DNA of 64,000 bases, taken from Azorhizobium oxalatiphilum (GTDB taxonomy: Bacteria > Pseudomonadota > Alphaproteobacteria > Rhizobiales > Xanthobacteraceae). This document shows positions 49,472 to 61,352 of the stretch, piece after piece. The stretch is from assembly GCF_014635325.1 (NCBI RefSeq), contig NZ_BMCT01000009.1, positions 124,001 through 188,000 on the forward strand, in the 5' to 3' direction. Each line of letters begins with the position of its first letter. Position 1 is the first letter of the stretch. Under the pieces are notes generated by a model, which made no database searches, was not told the origin of the DNA, and was given only the letters and a program-made list of their open reading frames with translations. The translations under genes were made by a program, and so were the position numbers.

Positions 49472-49963
49472 TTAGAACCGCGCCAGCGTCTCCAGCATCT
49501 CCAGCGCCACGATGACGGCCTTGCGCCGCACCTCGCTGCGGCCGATGTCGCCGAAGCGTTCCTCCCGGTGCAGTATCATGCCGCCCGCCTTCGCCGCAGC
49601 GAAGTGGACGAGGCCGACCGGCTTGGTCTCGGTCGCCCCGCCGGGGCCGGCGATGCCGGTGATGGAGACGGAGAGCTGCGCCTGCGAGGCGGCGAGAGCC
49701 CCGCGCGCCATGGCCCGCGCCGTCTCCTCGCTCACCGCGCCATGGGCGGCGAGGATGGTCTCCGGCACGCCCAGCATCTGCTGCTTGGCGGCGTTGGAAT
49801 AGGTAACGAAGCCCCGATCCACCACATCGGACGAACCGGCGATCTCGGTGAGCGCGCCGGCTACCAGTCCGCCGGTGCAGCTCTCTGCGGTGGCGACCAT
49901 GAGCTTTGCGGCCCGGCAGGCGTCCAGCACCCGGCGGGCGCGCTCGGTGATCTCGTCGGTCAT
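49472..49963 (-). CDS. CinA C-terminal domain protein (nicotinamide-nucleotide amidase type)
   Basis: The 163-residue protein is the stand-alone CinA/PncC domain: [21 protein letters not shown] near residue 22, [15 protein letters not shown] near 52, and [20 protein letters not shown] near 100. PncC hydrolyses NMN to nicotinate mononucleotide in the pyridine nucleotide cycle. Its ATG overlaps the stop of ispDF by four bases (ATGA), so it is translated with it. Confidence 0.92.
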   Translation of the reverse strand: MTDEITERARRVLDACRAAKLMVATAESCTGGLVAGALTEIAGSSDVVDRGFVTYSNAAKQQMLGVPETILAAHGAVSEETARAMARGALAASQAQLSVSITGIAGPGGATETKPVGLVHFAAAKAGGMILHREERFGDIGRSEVRRKAVIVALEMLETLARF

Positions 49964-51135
49964 AGCGCGTCCTCAAGTGGCAGGCGGATGGTTGCCGAGG
50001 CCATAGCGGCGATGCCCTCGCGCCGGCCGGCGAAGCCGAGCTTCTCGGTGGTCGTGGCCTTCACGCTGATGCGCCCGACCGGCAGGCCGGTGATGCCGGC
50101 GATGGCGGCGCGGATCGCGTCGCGATGAGGGCCGACCTTGGGCGCCTCGCAGATCAGGGTAAGGTCGAGATGGGTGACGATGCCTCCCCGTGCCTTCACC
50201 CGCTCCAGCGCGAAAGCGAGGAAGCGGTCTGAGGTGGCCCCCTTCCACTGCGGGTCCGAGGGCGGGAAATGGGCCCCGATGTCGCCATCCGCCAGCGCGC
50301 CGAGCACGGCGTCGGTCAGCGCATGCAGGCCGACGTCCGCATCCGAATGGCCGTCGAGACCCTTCTCGAAGGGGATGGCGAGGCCGCCCAGCATCACGTG
50401 ATCGCCGGGGCCGAAGGCGTGCACGTCGAAGCCGGTGCCGGTGCGCACGTCGGGCAGATCGGCCAGCGCGCGGGCGGCGCGGGCGAGGTCTTCGGCGGAG
50501 GTCAGCTTCACGTTTCCTGCGTCCCCTTCAAAGGTTGAGACCCGATGACCCGCCCATTCCATCACGGCGGCATCATCGGTGAAATCGGTGCGTCCGGCTG
50601 CCGCCGCTGCCCGGTGGGCGGCGATGAGGTCGGCGAATCGGAACGCCTGCGGCGTCTGTACGACGCGCAGGGTGGCGCGGTCCGGCGTGCCCGTCACGCC
50701 GCCCGCCGCGTCCACCTGCTTGATGGTGTCGGTGACGGCGAGCACGGGAATGGCGGCGGCATGGGTCTCCAGCGCCGCAACCGCGCGGGCGATGACGGCG
50801 GCGGATGTGAAGGGGCGGGCGCCATCATGCACCAGCACCCCGTGGGGGTTGAAAGCGGCAAGGGCTTCGAGGCCCGCCAGCACCGATTGCTGCCGCGTGG
50901 CGCCGCCCGGAACGGGCGGGCGCATCTGCGCGAGGCCGTCGGTCGATGCCGCGTAATGGTCGGCGTCGTCGGGATGAATCACCACCTGGATGGCATCGAT
51001 GGCCGGGTGCGGCGAGAAGGCGCGCAATGTGCGTCGCAGCACAGTTTCCCCGGCGAGAGTGTGGTATTGCTTCGGCAGCGCACCACCGGCACGGGTGCCG
51101 CGTCCGGCGGCAACGATGAGAACAGCGCAGGCCAT
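49960..51135 (-). CDS. ispDF: Bifunctional MEP cytidylyltransferase / MECDP synthase
   Basis: The 391-residue fused enzyme carries two steps of the methylerythritol phosphate isoprenoid path. The IspD part starts [18 protein letters not shown] with [10 protein letters not shown]; the IspF part starts at about residue 235 with [31 protein letters not shown], and [12 protein letters not shown]. The domain fusion is usual in alphaproteobacteria. ATG 51135 is the start; the open frame upstream is not coding. Confidence 0.96.
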   Translation of the reverse strand: MACAVLIVAAGRGTRAGGALPKQYHTLAGETVLRRTLRAFSPHPAIDAIQVVIHPDDADHYAASTDGLAQMRPPVPGGATRQQSVLAGLEALAAFNPHGVLVHDGARPFTSAAVIARAVAALETHAAAIPVLAVTDTIKQVDAAGGVTGTPDRATLRVVQTPQAFRFADLIAAHRAAAAAGRTDFTDDAAVMEWAGHRVSTFEGDAGNVKLTSAEDLARAARALADLPDVRTGTGFDVHAFGPGDHVMLGGLAIPFEKGLDGHSDADVGLHALTDAVLGALADGDIGAHFPPSDPQWKGATSDRFLAFALERVKARGGIVTHLDLTLICEAPKVGPHRDAIRAAIAGITGLPVGRISVKATTTEKLGFAGRREGIAAMASATIRLPLEDAL

Positions 51136-51326
51136 GGAGTTCTGGGTTCCGGGATCCGATCCTGGCTGCTGTTCAACAGCGCCCGTCCCGATGGCGCAAG
51201 GGGTAGAGAGAAGGCAGGCCGACGCCACTCTGGCGTGCACTGGGGACAAGTCGCAGGCAGCCAGCATGAAATCATTCTGCGATGGCCTTGCGCAAAGCTT
51301 CTCAATGTCTAGAATGTAGGCAACGG

Positions 51327-52375
<1,049 letters not shown>

Positions 52376-52379
<4 letters not shown>

Positions 52380-53497
52380 AGGCGGATGTGAAGTCCCGCC
52401 CGCCGGAGGACAATCTGACCCGCGCCATCGTGGATGCAGTGCCCCATCCGGTGATCACCATTTCCGATGATGGCGGCATCCTCGACGCCAACGTCGCCGC
52501 CGAGACCTTCTTCCAGGTCAGTGTGCCGTTGCTGCGTCGCCGGCCGCTGGCGGAATTCGTGCCGTTCGGCTCGCCCCTGCTCAGCCTCATCGAGCAGGTG
52601 CGCGAGCGCGGTGCGCCGGTGAACGAATATCGCGTCGATCTCGGCACGCCGCGCAATGGCGGCGAGCGGGTGGTGGATATTCACGTGGCTCCCATGGCGG
52701 AGCGGGCGGGCCATGTGGTGGTGATGTTCCAGGAACGCACCATCGCCGAGAAGATGGACCGCCAGCTCACCCATCGCGGCGCTGCCCGCTCGGTGAGCGC
52801 GCTGGCCTCCATGCTGGCGCACGAGATCAAGAACCCGCTGTCCGGCATCCGCGGCGCGGCGCAGCTTCTGGAGCAGTCCGCCGGCGACGAGGACAGGGCG
52901 CTCACCCGCCTGATCTGCGATGAAGCCGACCGCATCGTGAAGCTGGTGGACCGTATGGAGGTCTTCTCCGACGAACGCCCCGTGGAGCGCGAGCCGGTGA
53001 ACATCCATGCGGTGCTGGAGCATGTGCGCACGCTGGCCTCCTCGGGCTTCGCGCGCCACATCCGCTTCATCGAGGATTACGACCCCTCGCTGCCGCCGGT
53101 CTATGCCAATCGCGACCAGCTGATCCAGGTGTTCCTCAATCTGGTGAAGAATGCGGCGGAAGCCATCGACAGCGAGCAGGATGGCGAGATCCAGCTCACC
53201 ACCGCCTTCCGTCCCGGCGTGCGCCTGACCGTGCCGGGCGCCTCCTCCAAGGTCAGCCTGCCGCTGGAGTTCTGCGTGCGGGACAACGGCAAGGGCGTGC
53301 CGGAGGATCTCGTCCAGCACCTGTTCGACCCCTTCGTCACCACCAAGCCCACGGGCAGTGGCCTCGGCCTTGCATTGGTGGCGAAGATCATCGGCGATCA
53401 TGGCGGCATCGTCGAATGCGACAGCCAGCCCCGCCGCACCACTTTCCGCGTGCTGCTGCCGATGTATCGCAGCGGCCGTACTTCTGAGGACAGCTGA
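52376..53497 (+). CDS. ntrB: Nitrogen sensor histidine kinase NtrB
   Basis: The 373-residue cytoplasmic kinase has an N-terminal PAS domain (about 15-125), phosphoacceptor His149 in [15 protein letters not shown], and ATPase motifs [10 protein letters not shown] and [13 protein letters not shown]. It phosphorylates NtrC when nitrogen is scarce, under control of PII protein. ATG overlaps the dusB stop; GGAGGG lies upstream. NtrC follows by 7 bases. Confidence 0.96.
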
Positions 53498-53504
53498 GGT
53501 GTCC

Positions 53505-54947
53505 ATGCCCACGGGAAGCATCCTGGTCGCCGATGACGATGCCGCGATCCGCACGGTCCTCAATCAGGCGCTGTCGCGCGCCGGATACGAGGTGCGCTCC
53601 TGCGGCAATGCGGCGACCCTTTGGCGCTGGGTGAGCCAGGGCGACGGCGATCTCGTCATCACCGATGTGGTGATGCCGGACGAGAACGCCTTCGACCTGC
53701 TGCCGCGCATCAAGAAGGCGCGGCCCGACCTGCCGGTCATCGTCATGAGCGCGCAGAACACCTTCATGACCGCCATCCGCGCCTCCGAGCGCGGCGCCTA
53801 TGAGTATCTGCCCAAGCCCTTCGATCTGAAGGAGCTGATCTCCATCGTCGGCCGTGCTCTGTCCGAGCCGAAGAAGTCGGAGAAGATGGCGCTCGGGCCC
53901 GAGGATCAGGAGAATATCCCGCTGGTGGGCCGCTCGGCCGCCATGCAGGAGATCTACCGCCTACTCGCGCGCCTGATGCAGACCGATCTCACCGTGATGA
54001 TCGCGGGCGAGAGCGGCACCGGCAAGGAACTGGTGGCCCGCGCCCTGCACGATTACGGCAAGCGCCGCTCGGGTCCGTTCGTGGCCATCAACATGGCCGC
54101 CATTCCCCGCGACCTGATCGAGAGCGAGCTTTTCGGCCACGAGAAGGGCTCGTTCACCGGCGCCACCACCCGCAATCCCGGACGCTTCGAGCAGGCGGAA
54201 GGCGGAACCCTGTTCCTCGACGAGATCGGCGACATGCCCATGGAGGCGCAGACCCGCCTCCTGCGCGTGCTCCAGCAGGGCGAATACACGACGGTGGGCG
54301 GGCGCACGCCCATCAAGACCGACGTGCGCATCATCGCCGCCACCAACAAGGACCTGCGCACCCTGATCCAGCAGGGCCTGTTCCGCGAAGATCTGTTCTT
54401 CCGCCTCAACGTGGTGCCGCTGCGCCTGCCGCCGCTGCGCGAGCGTTCCGAGGACGTGCCGGATCTGGTGCGCCACTTCTTCCAGCAGGCCGAGCGCGAG
54501 GGTCTGCCGGCCAAGCAGGTGGACATCGCCGCGCTCGACCGGCTGAAGCGCTACCGCTGGCCGGGCAACGTGCGCGAACTGGAGAATCTCGTTCGCCGGC
54601 TCGCCGCGCTCTATCCGCAGGAAATCATCACCCCCGCCATCATCGAGGCGGAACTCTCCGAGCCGGCGCCCAGCGCGCTGTCGGAGGAGGGGCCGGTGGA
54701 CGCCACGCTGGGGGCCTCCGTGGAGCGCCATCTCAACGGGTATTTCGGCGGTTTCGGCGAGGATCTGCCGCCGCCCGGTCTCTACCACCGCATCCTGCGG
54801 GACGTGGAATATCCGCTCCTGTCGGCGGCACTTGCGGCGACAAGGGGCAACCAGATCAAGGCGGCGGAGCTGCTTGGACTTAACCGCAACACGTTGCGCA
54901 AGAAGATCCGGGATCTGGATATCCAGGTGATCCGCACCAGCCGTTAA
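53505..54947 (+). CDS. ntrC: Nitrogen regulatory protein NtrC
   Basis: The 480-residue regulator has a receiver with Asp54 ([18 protein letters not shown]), a sigma-54 AAA+ domain with Walker [10 protein letters not shown], and a C-terminal Fis helix-turn-helix ([16 protein letters not shown]). The sigma-54-contact loop reads GSFTGA rather than the usual GAFTGA. It activates nitrogen-scavenging genes. GAGGT lies 4-5 bases before the ATG. A paired hairpin follows. Confidence 0.96.
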   Translation: MPTGSILVADDDAAIRTVLNQALSRAGYEVRSCGNAATLWRWVSQGDGDLVITDVVMPDENAFDLLPRIKKARPDLPVIVMSAQNTFMTAIRASERGAYEYLPKPFDLKELISIVGRALSEPKKSEKMALGPEDQENIPLVGRSAAMQEIYRLLARLMQTDLTVMIAGESGTGKELVARALHDYGKRRSGPFVAINMAAIPRDLIESELFGHEKGSFTGATTRNPGRFEQAEGGTLFLDEIGDMPMEAQTRLLRVLQQGEYTTVGGRTPIKTDVRIIAATNKDLRTLIQQGLFREDLFFRLNVVPLRLPPLRERSEDVPDLVRHFFQQAEREGLPAKQVDIAALDRLKRYRWPGNVRELENLVRRLAALYPQEIITPAIIEAELSEPAPSALSEEGPVDATLGASVERHLNGYFGGFGEDLPPPGLYHRILRDVEYPLLSAALAATRGNQIKAAELLGLNRNTLRKKIRDLDIQVIRTSR

Positions 54948-55210
54948 CCCCATCGCGGCCAAACATGGCCGCGATCGGAACCGATCCCCATTCTCCGGAT
55001 TTCATTTCTGCCGGGCGTCCGTAGTCGACTCCAAGGCCGCTTGCGGAGGCTTGCGAGACCTGCAACGCTGCGGTGGTGTAAAGGTATCCGGCACCCGCGC
55101 CAGTTGATCTGGAGGGTGTGCCAGGTAGACGGTACAAGAATACGTAGGAGCCGGGGCGCGCCAAGACAACGCTGCCGGTCCTCCTCTCTGCAGATGGTCA
55201 GAGGGCGTTC
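54948..55210. promoter_or_regulatory. Intergenic region with overlapping hairpins after ntrC
   Basis: ATCGCGGCC (54952-54960) pairs with GGCCGCGAT (54967-54975), and GATCGG (54973-54978) pairs with CCGATC (54981-54986), so the two hairpins share three bases and exclude each other. The first may end ntrC; no T-run follows. The rest should hold the promoter of the EAL gene. No ORF is evident. Confidence 0.4.
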
Positions 55211-57409
55211 ATGGGAACGGGAACGGCGGACGAGGTTCTGGGGCTTCTTGCCGAACTGACCGGTGCGGCCAACGGCGCGCAGGATTTGTCTTGTCTCACG
55301 CCCGGTTTGTTGGGCCGGCTGGCTGGCGTGTTCGACCTGCAGCGGGTTTCCCTGTTCAAGGTGCGTGATTCCGGCGGGCCGGGTGTCAGCACCGTCTGTT
55401 GCGTCGACTGGACCCTGCCGGGGCGTGCCAGCCTCCTGTCCGGCCAGCATCCCCCGGCCCATGGCGGGGGCGATCCGATACTGGCCGAATGGTCCGCCCG
55501 CCGGCGGCGTGGCGAGATCGTGAAGGGGCTCGCCTGCGATTTCGAAGGCTATATGGGTGGCTTCATGCGCACCTATGGGGTGGTGAATTTTCTCACCGTC
55601 GCGGTGATGGTCAATGGCCGGTGGTGGGGCCACCTGTGTGGCGACAGCGCCGATGAGGCGAGGGTCTGGACCCTGGCCGACCAACGCGCGTTCCAGTGCA
55701 TCGCCGAGATTCTGTCCGGGGTGATCGCCCGATCCGGCGGCGAGCAGATGATCAGCGAGGCCAGCCGGCGCGGCATGCTCGACAGCGCCATCGACGCCGT
55801 GGTGATCGCCGACGAGGCGGGTGCGATCATCGAATTCAATCAGGCGGCGGAAATCGTCTTCGGCTTCGCCCGCGCTGATATTCTGGGGCGTCCCGTCACC
55901 GATACGATCCTCCCGCCGCAGCCCTTTGCCTCCCAGATGGAGGGCGGTGGATGGCCCCCCGTGCCGGCAGATCGTGGCCTTGCCAAGCGTACGATCGAGG
56001 CGGAAGCGCGCAGGGCGGACGCTTCCACCTTCCCGGTCGAGGTGACGGTCAGCGAGATCAGCAGCGAAGGGCGTCGCCTGTTCGCGGCGCACATCCGCGA
56101 CATTTCCGACCGCCTCGCCGCGCGTCGTGAACTGGAGCGCATCGCCTATTTCGACGAGGCAACGGGCCTGCCCAACCGGGCGGGGCTGCTGCGGCTCTGC
56201 GCGCGCCGGTCGCGCCTGCCCACCGGTGCGGTGGTGATCCAGATGCGCGATCTCGGCGTGCTCGCCGCGAGCCTAGGCGACGAATGGGCCAAGCCCATGG
56301 TCTGGGAAACCGCCAACATCATGCGCGCGCTGCTGCCGCCGGAGGCAGATGTGGCGCGTACGGGTGAAAGCGAATTCGCCGTGGTGCTATGGCGGGAGGG
56401 GGATGCCACCGAACTCGCCGGCCGGCTACGCCAGCGTCTCAACACGGCGGTGGTGATGTCCGCGCGGCGGCGCTTCTATCTGCGGGCCGGCATCGGCGTG
56501 GTGGAACGCTCCGGCCCCATTGCCGACATCCTGCGCGACGCGGACATGGCCTCGCGCGGCAGCCCCGATGGCACCGCCAGCCTGTTCGAGGATGCAATCC
56601 GGGCCAGCCACCAGCGCCGGCTGGAACTGGAAACCGCGCTGCGCGATGCGGTGCAGCACCGTCGCTCCGAACTGATGCTGCATTATCAGCCGGTGGTGGC
56701 CATCGCCACGGGGCGCATTGCCGGTTTCGAGGCCTTGGCGCGCTGGCGACCGCGCGGGCTGGACGATGTGCCGCCCAGCGTGTTCGTGCCGCTCGCCGAG
56801 GCATCCGGCCTTGCCGACAGCCTGGGCGACTGGGTGATCGACGCGGCCATGACCGATTGCGCGGCATGGAACGCCAGCCGCCGGGAGGAGGGGCAGGAGA
56901 CACAGAACGTCTCCATCAACCTGTCGGCCACACAGCTTGCCAATCCCGATCTGGCGCAGCGCATCGGCACGCGGCTGGAGCGCCATGGCCTCAAAGGGCA
57001 GCAGATCTGCTTCGAGCTGACGGAGAGCGCCATCCTCAGCCAGCCCGATCTGGCCATCCGCACGCTGCACAGCCTGCGCGGCCTTGGCTGTGCCACGGCC
57101 ATCGATGATTTCGGCACCGGCTATTCCAGCTTCAGCTATCTCCAGCGCCTGCCCATGGACGTGCTGAAGATTGACCGCAGTTTCATCCAGGACCTCGTCC
57201 ATAACGAGCGCACCCGCGAAATCGTCCGCGTGATGGTGGGGCTGGCGCACGGTCTCGGCATGACGGTGGTGGGGGAGGGGGTGGAGACGCGCGAAACCTT
57301 GCCTGTCCTCGCCCGGCTCGGCTGCGACTATGGCCAGGGCTTCCTGCTTGGCCGCCCGCAGGCGCGGGCCACAATGGACACGCAGCCCAGTCAGGTCGCC
57401 CAGTTCTGA
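55211..57409 (+). CDS. GAF-PAS-GGDEF-EAL cyclic di-GMP phosphodiesterase
   Basis: The 732-residue protein has a GAF-like domain (about 1-175), a PAS domain (180-305), a degenerate GGDEF domain (315-460, with TGESEFAVV in place of GGDEF), and an EAL domain (480-725). The EAL residues are all present: FEALARW, SINLSATQLANP, FELTESAIL, IDDFGTGYSS, LKIDRSF and GEGVET. So it should hydrolyse cyclic di-GMP, with the GGDEF part probably only regulatory. No direct partner is adjacent. Confidence 0.93.
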   Translation: MGTGTADEVLGLLAELTGAANGAQDLSCLTPGLLGRLAGVFDLQRVSLFKVRDSGGPGVSTVCCVDWTLPGRASLLSGQHPPAHGGGDPILAEWSARRRRGEIVKGLACDFEGYMGGFMRTYGVVNFLTVAVMVNGRWWGHLCGDSADEARVWTLADQRAFQCIAEILSGVIARSGGEQMISEASRRGMLDSAIDAVVIADEAGAIIEFNQAAEIVFGFARADILGRPVTDTILPPQPFASQMEGGGWPPVPADRGLAKRTIEAEARRADASTFPVEVTVSEISSEGRRLFAAHIRDISDRLAARRELERIAYFDEATGLPNRAGLLRLCARRSRLPTGAVVIQMRDLGVLAASLGDEWAKPMVWETANIMRALLPPEADVARTGESEFAVVLWREGDATELAGRLRQRLNTAVVMSARRRFYLRAGIGVVERSGPIADILRDADMASRGSPDGTASLFEDAIRASHQRRLELETALRDAVQHRRSELMLHYQPVVAIATGRIAGFEALARWRPRGLDDVPPSVFVPLAEASGLADSLGDWVIDAAMTDCAAWNASRREEGQETQNVSINLSATQLANPDLAQRIGTRLERHGLKGQQICFELTESAILSQPDLAIRTLHSLRGLGCATAIDDFGTGYSSFSYLQRLPMDVLKIDRSFIQDLVHNERTREIVRVMVGLAHGLGMTVVGEGVETRETLPVLARLGCDYGQGFLLGRPQARATMDTQPSQVAQF

Positions 57410-57621
57410 CCGCACCCGCCCAGACAACCGCGGGGGACAAAATCACGCGCCTCTAGCCGCTGTCACATTTTTGCACCAGTGTCGTTCCACTGCATCAGTG
57501 TCGATCGACTCGGCGCTGTGATGGTACCGCTGCGGCATCCGCCCCCCGGCCACCAGATTCGAGAAGCGATGTAACCCGTGCGTGCCGTGTCCGGTCGCGC
57601 GTGTCAGGAGTGGCGTGACCC
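57410..57621. promoter_or_regulatory. ntrYX upstream region with direct repeat
   Basis: GCACCAGTGTCG (57473-57484) and GCATCAGTGTCG (57492-57503) form a direct repeat with one mismatch and a 19-base offset, nearly two helical turns. They lie about 120 bases before ntrY and could bind a regulator. No ORF is present. Confidence 0.35.
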
Positions 57622-59850
57622 ATGACTCCAGCCGTGGTGGACAAGACGGCCGACAGCGGCCCCATCACGCCGTCCGGGATTGCGTTCGGCATTGTGGCGC
57701 CCATCGTCGTGGTTCTCGCGCTGGTTTCCGCGCTGGCCACCTTCCTCATCCTCATGGGCCTCACCCCGGTGGTGCCCACCCATCAGATCGTCATCAGCTT
57801 GCTGCTGGTGAATGCCGGTGCGGTGCTGGTGCTGAGCTCCATCGTGGGGCGCGAGGTCTGGCGCATCGCCAAGGCGAGGGCACGCGGCCGCGCGGCGGCG
57901 CGCCTGCACATCCGCATCGTCGGCCTGTTCGCGGTGGTCTCCGTGGTGCCGGCCATTCTGGTGGCGGTGGTGGCCAGCCTGACGCTGGACCGGGGACTGG
58001 ACCGCTGGTTCTCCATTCGCACGCAGGAGATCGTGCAGAGCGCGGTCTCGGTGGCCCAGACCTACGTGCGCGAGCATGCGCTGAATATCCGTGGCGACCT
58101 GCTCGCCATGAGTGCGGACATGACGCGGCTGAAGCCGCTCTATGACAGCGACCGGCCGCGCTTCAATCAGATCTTCACCGCGCAGGCGGCGCTCAGGAAC
58201 CTGCCGGGCGCCATGATCATCCGCCGCGATCTCTCGGTGGTGGAAAAGGCCAATGTGAACATCGGTCGCGAATTCCTCGTGCCGAGCAACATCGCCATCG
58301 GCGACGCCACCACCGAGCAGCCGGTGATCTATCTGCCGTCCGACGCGGATTTCGTCGGCGCAGTGGTGCCGCTGAAAGATTTCGAGGATCTCTTTCTGTA
58401 TGTGGCCCGGCCTATTGATCCGCGCGTCATCGGCTATCTGAAGACCACGCAGGAGACGCTGGCGGATTATCGCAGCCTGGAGGAGCGCCGTTTCGGCGTG
58501 CAGGTGGCGTTCGCGCTCATGTATGCGGTGATAACGCTCATCGTGCTGCTTTCCGCCGTATGGCTCGGCATCAATTTCTCCAAGTGGCTGGTGGCCCCCA
58601 TCCGCCGCCTGATGTCGGCCGCCGATCATGTGGCCGCCGGCAATCTCGATGTTCAGGTGCCGATCTATCGGGCCGAAGGCGACCTCGCCACGCTGGGCGA
58701 GACCTTCAACAAGATGACCCAGGAACTGCGCACCCAGCGTGAGGCCATCCTCAAGGCGCGCGACCAGATCGACAGCCGTCGCCGCTTCACCGAGGCTGTG
58801 CTCTCGGGCGTCGGGGCGGGCGTCATCGGTCTCGATTCCGACGAGCGCATCACCATCCTGAACCGCTCAGCCGAGCGCCTGCTGGGCCTCAGCGAGGTGG
58901 AGGCACTGGGGCGCCCGCTGGCTGAAGTGGTGCCGGAGACGGCGGCGCTGCTGACGGAGGCCGAGACCTCCCGTCAGCGCAGCCTGCAAGGCAACATCAC
59001 CCTGACCCGCGAGGGCCGGGAGCGCACCTATGCGGTGCGTGTCACCACCGAGCAGTCCACCGAGGCCGACCACGGCTGGGTGGTGACGCTGGACGACATC
59101 ACCGAGCTGATCAGCGCCCAGCGCACCTCCGCCTGGGCGGACGTGGCGCGACGCATCGCCCATGAGATCAAGAACCCGCTGACCCCGATCCAGCTCTCGG
59201 CCGAGCGCCTCAAGCGCAAGTTCGGCAAGCACGTGACGCAGGATCGCGAGGTGTTCGACCTGTGCACGGACACCATCATCCGGCAGGTGGGCGACATCGG
59301 CCGCATGGTCGATGAATTCTCCTCCTTCGCCCGCATGCCCAAGCCCGTGGTGGACAGTCAGGATCTGGCTGAAACCATGCGCCAGACCGTCTTCCTCATG
59401 CGCGTCGGCCACCCCGCGGTGCAGTTCGACGCCGAAATTCCCAGCTCCCTGCCGGCGCGGTTCGACCGCCGGCTGATTTCCCAAGCCCTGACCAACATCC
59501 TCAAGAACGCCTCCGAGGCCATCGAGGCCGTGCCGGACGACGTGCGAGGCCAAGGACGCATCCGCATCCGTGCGGAGCGCGTCGGAGAAGACCTTGTGAT
59601 GGACATCATCGACAACGGAACCGGTCTCCCGCAGGAGAGCCGCAACCGTCTGCTGGAGCCTTATGTGACCACGCGCGAAAAAGGCACGGGCCTCGGCCTC
59701 GCCATCGTCGGCAAGATCATGGAGGAGCATGGCGGCGGCATCGAGCTGTACGACGCTCCCGAAGGCCGCGGCGCATGGATCCGCCTGCGCATCCGCGCCG
59801 ACGGGCCGAAGGCCGAGGCGGCGCCCGCCGCCAAGACGGGGAGCAACTGA
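57622..59850 (+). CDS. ntrY: Nitrogen regulation sensor kinase NtrY
   Basis: The 742-residue membrane kinase has N-terminal membrane segments (about 15-110 and near 300-315), a HAMP domain (about 318-370), PAS (385-500), phosphoacceptor His514 in [20 protein letters not shown], and ATPase motifs DNGTGLPQESR and EKGTGLGLAIVGK. NtrY phosphorylates NtrX and senses redox or nitrogen state. NtrX follows 3 bases later. ATG 57622 is used. Confidence 0.95.
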   Translation: MTPAVVDKTADSGPITPSGIAFGIVAPIVVVLALVSALATFLILMGLTPVVPTHQIVISLLLVNAGAVLVLSSIVGREVWRIAKARARGRAAARLHIRIVGLFAVVSVVPAILVAVVASLTLDRGLDRWFSIRTQEIVQSAVSVAQTYVREHALNIRGDLLAMSADMTRLKPLYDSDRPRFNQIFTAQAALRNLPGAMIIRRDLSVVEKANVNIGREFLVPSNIAIGDATTEQPVIYLPSDADFVGAVVPLKDFEDLFLYVARPIDPRVIGYLKTTQETLADYRSLEERRFGVQVAFALMYAVITLIVLLSAVWLGINFSKWLVAPIRRLMSAADHVAAGNLDVQVPIYRAEGDLATLGETFNKMTQELRTQREAILKARDQIDSRRRFTEAVLSGVGAGVIGLDSDERITILNRSAERLLGLSEVEALGRPLAEVVPETAALLTEAETSRQRSLQGNITLTREGRERTYAVRVTTEQSTEADHGWVVTLDDITELISAQRTSAWADVARRIAHEIKNPLTPIQLSAERLKRKFGKHVTQDREVFDLCTDTIIRQVGDIGRMVDEFSSFARMPKPVVDSQDLAETMRQTVFLMRVGHPAVQFDAEIPSSLPARFDRRLISQALTNILKNASEAIEAVPDDVRGQGRIRIRAERVGEDLVMDIIDNGTGLPQESRNRLLEPYVTTREKGTGLGLAIVGKIMEEHGGGIELYDAPEGRGAWIRLRIRADGPKAEAAPAAKTGSN

Positions 59851-59853
59851 GCC

Positions 59854-61218
59854 ATGGCCCATGACATCCTGATCGTGGATGACGAGCCGGACATCAGCGG
59901 TCTCGTCGCCGGCATCCTCGAGGACGAGGGCTATTCCGCCCGCACCGCCCGCGATGCGGACAGCGCGCTGGCCGAGATCGCCACGCGCCGCCCCAACCTG
60001 ATCTTCCTCGACATCTGGCTGCAGGGCTCGCGGCTGGATGGCCTTGAGATCCTCGACATCATCAAGCGCGAGCACCCTGAGGTGCCGGTGGTGATGATCT
60101 CGGGTCACGGCAACATCGAGACGGCGGTGGCCGCCATCAAGCGCGGCGCCTACGACTTCATCGAGAAGCCGTTCAATGCCGACCGTCTCGTGGTCATCAC
60201 CGAGCGCGCGCTGGAGACCCTGCGCCTGCGCCGCGAGGTGCGCGAGCTGAAGCAGCTCACCCAGCCGCACACCATGGTGGGCCGCTCCAGCGTCGTCGCC
60301 CAGTTGCGGGCGACCGTGGATCGCGTCGGCCCCACCAACAGCCGCATCATGATCGTCGGTCCCTCCGGCTCCGGCAAGGAACTGACCGCACGCCTGATCC
60401 ATGCCGCCTCCGGCCGTGCGCAGGGGCCGTTCGTGGTGATCAACGCGGCCGCCATCACCCCCGAACGGCTGGAGTACGAGCTGTTCGGCGTCGAGGAAGG
60501 CGAGGGGCGCGAGCGCCATCGTGGCGCGCTGGAAGAGGCGCACGGCGGCACGCTGTTCCTCGACGAGATCGCCGACATGCCGCGCGAGACGCAGAACCGC
60601 GTCCTGCGCGTGCTGGTGGAACAGACCTTCAGCCGCATCGGCAGCGCGGAGAAGGTGCGCGTGGACGTGCGCATCATCTCCTCCACCGGTCGCCATCTGG
60701 AAGAGGAGATCGCCGCCGGACGCTTCCGCGAGGATCTCTACCACCGCCTCTCGGTGGTGCCGATCCGCGTGCCGCCGCTGGCTGAGCGGCGCGAGGATAT
60801 TCCTGACCTCGTGGACTTCTTCATCGAGCTGATCTCGCAGACCACCGGCCTGCCGCGCCGCAAGGTGGGCGAGGACGCCATGGCGGTGCTCCAGTCGCAT
60901 GACTGGCCCGGCAACGTGCGCCAGCTGCGCAACAATGTGGAGCGCCTGCTGATCCTGGCCGGCGGCGATGCGGATGCGGAAGTCACCGCCTCCATGCTGC
61001 CGCCGGACGTAGGCGCACTGGTGCCCAGCCTGCCCAACGGCAATGGCGGTGAGCACCTCATGGGCCTGCCCCTGCGTGAGGCGCGCGAGGTGTTCGAGCG
61101 CGAGTATCTGGCGGCGCAGATTAACCGCTTCGGCGGCAATATCTCGCGCACGGCGGAATTCGTTGGCATGGAACGCTCGGCCCTCCACCGCAAGCTGAAG
61201 GCGCTGGGCGTAGGCTGA
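59854..61218 (+). CDS. ntrX: Response regulator NtrX
   Basis: The 454-residue regulator has a receiver with Asp53 (FLDIWLQGSRLDG), a sigma-54-type AAA+ domain with GPSGSGKEL and DEIADMPRETQNRVLR, and a C-terminal Fis HTH (NISRTAEFVGMERSALHRKL). The loop that contacts sigma-54 (GAFTGA) is missing and replaced by EEGEGRERHRGALEEA. This is normal for alphaproteobacterial NtrX, which does not activate sigma-54 the usual way. It follows NtrY by 3 bases. Confidence 0.95.
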   Translation: MAHDILIVDDEPDISGLVAGILEDEGYSARTARDADSALAEIATRRPNLIFLDIWLQGSRLDGLEILDIIKREHPEVPVVMISGHGNIETAVAAIKRGAYDFIEKPFNADRLVVITERALETLRLRREVRELKQLTQPHTMVGRSSVVAQLRATVDRVGPTNSRIMIVGPSGSGKELTARLIHAASGRAQGPFVVINAAAITPERLEYELFGVEEGEGRERHRGALEEAHGGTLFLDEIADMPRETQNRVLRVLVEQTFSRIGSAEKVRVDVRIISSTGRHLEEEIAAGRFREDLYHRLSVVPIRVPPLAERREDIPDLVDFFIELISQTTGLPRRKVGEDAMAVLQSHDWPGNVRQLRNNVERLLILAGGDADAEVTASMLPPDVGALVPSLPNGNGGEHLMGLPLREAREVFEREYLAAQINRFGGNISRTAEFVGMERSALHRKLKALGVG

Positions 61219-61352
61219 CGGCGGGCGAACGGGTAAGGTCGCTGGCGGTGCCCCGCTCCCTTGAGTCGAAGGGCAGGGCAGTCACCGGCGGGCAGGGCGA
61301 GGGACGGCGCGCACGGGGCGAAAGTTCCGGCGGGCCTTGAGGGGATGAGCCA

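Noticed and set aside
58867-61188. 773-codon open frame on the minus strand
   Set aside because: It lies antisense to ntrY and ntrX. No recognisable motif or ribosome site.
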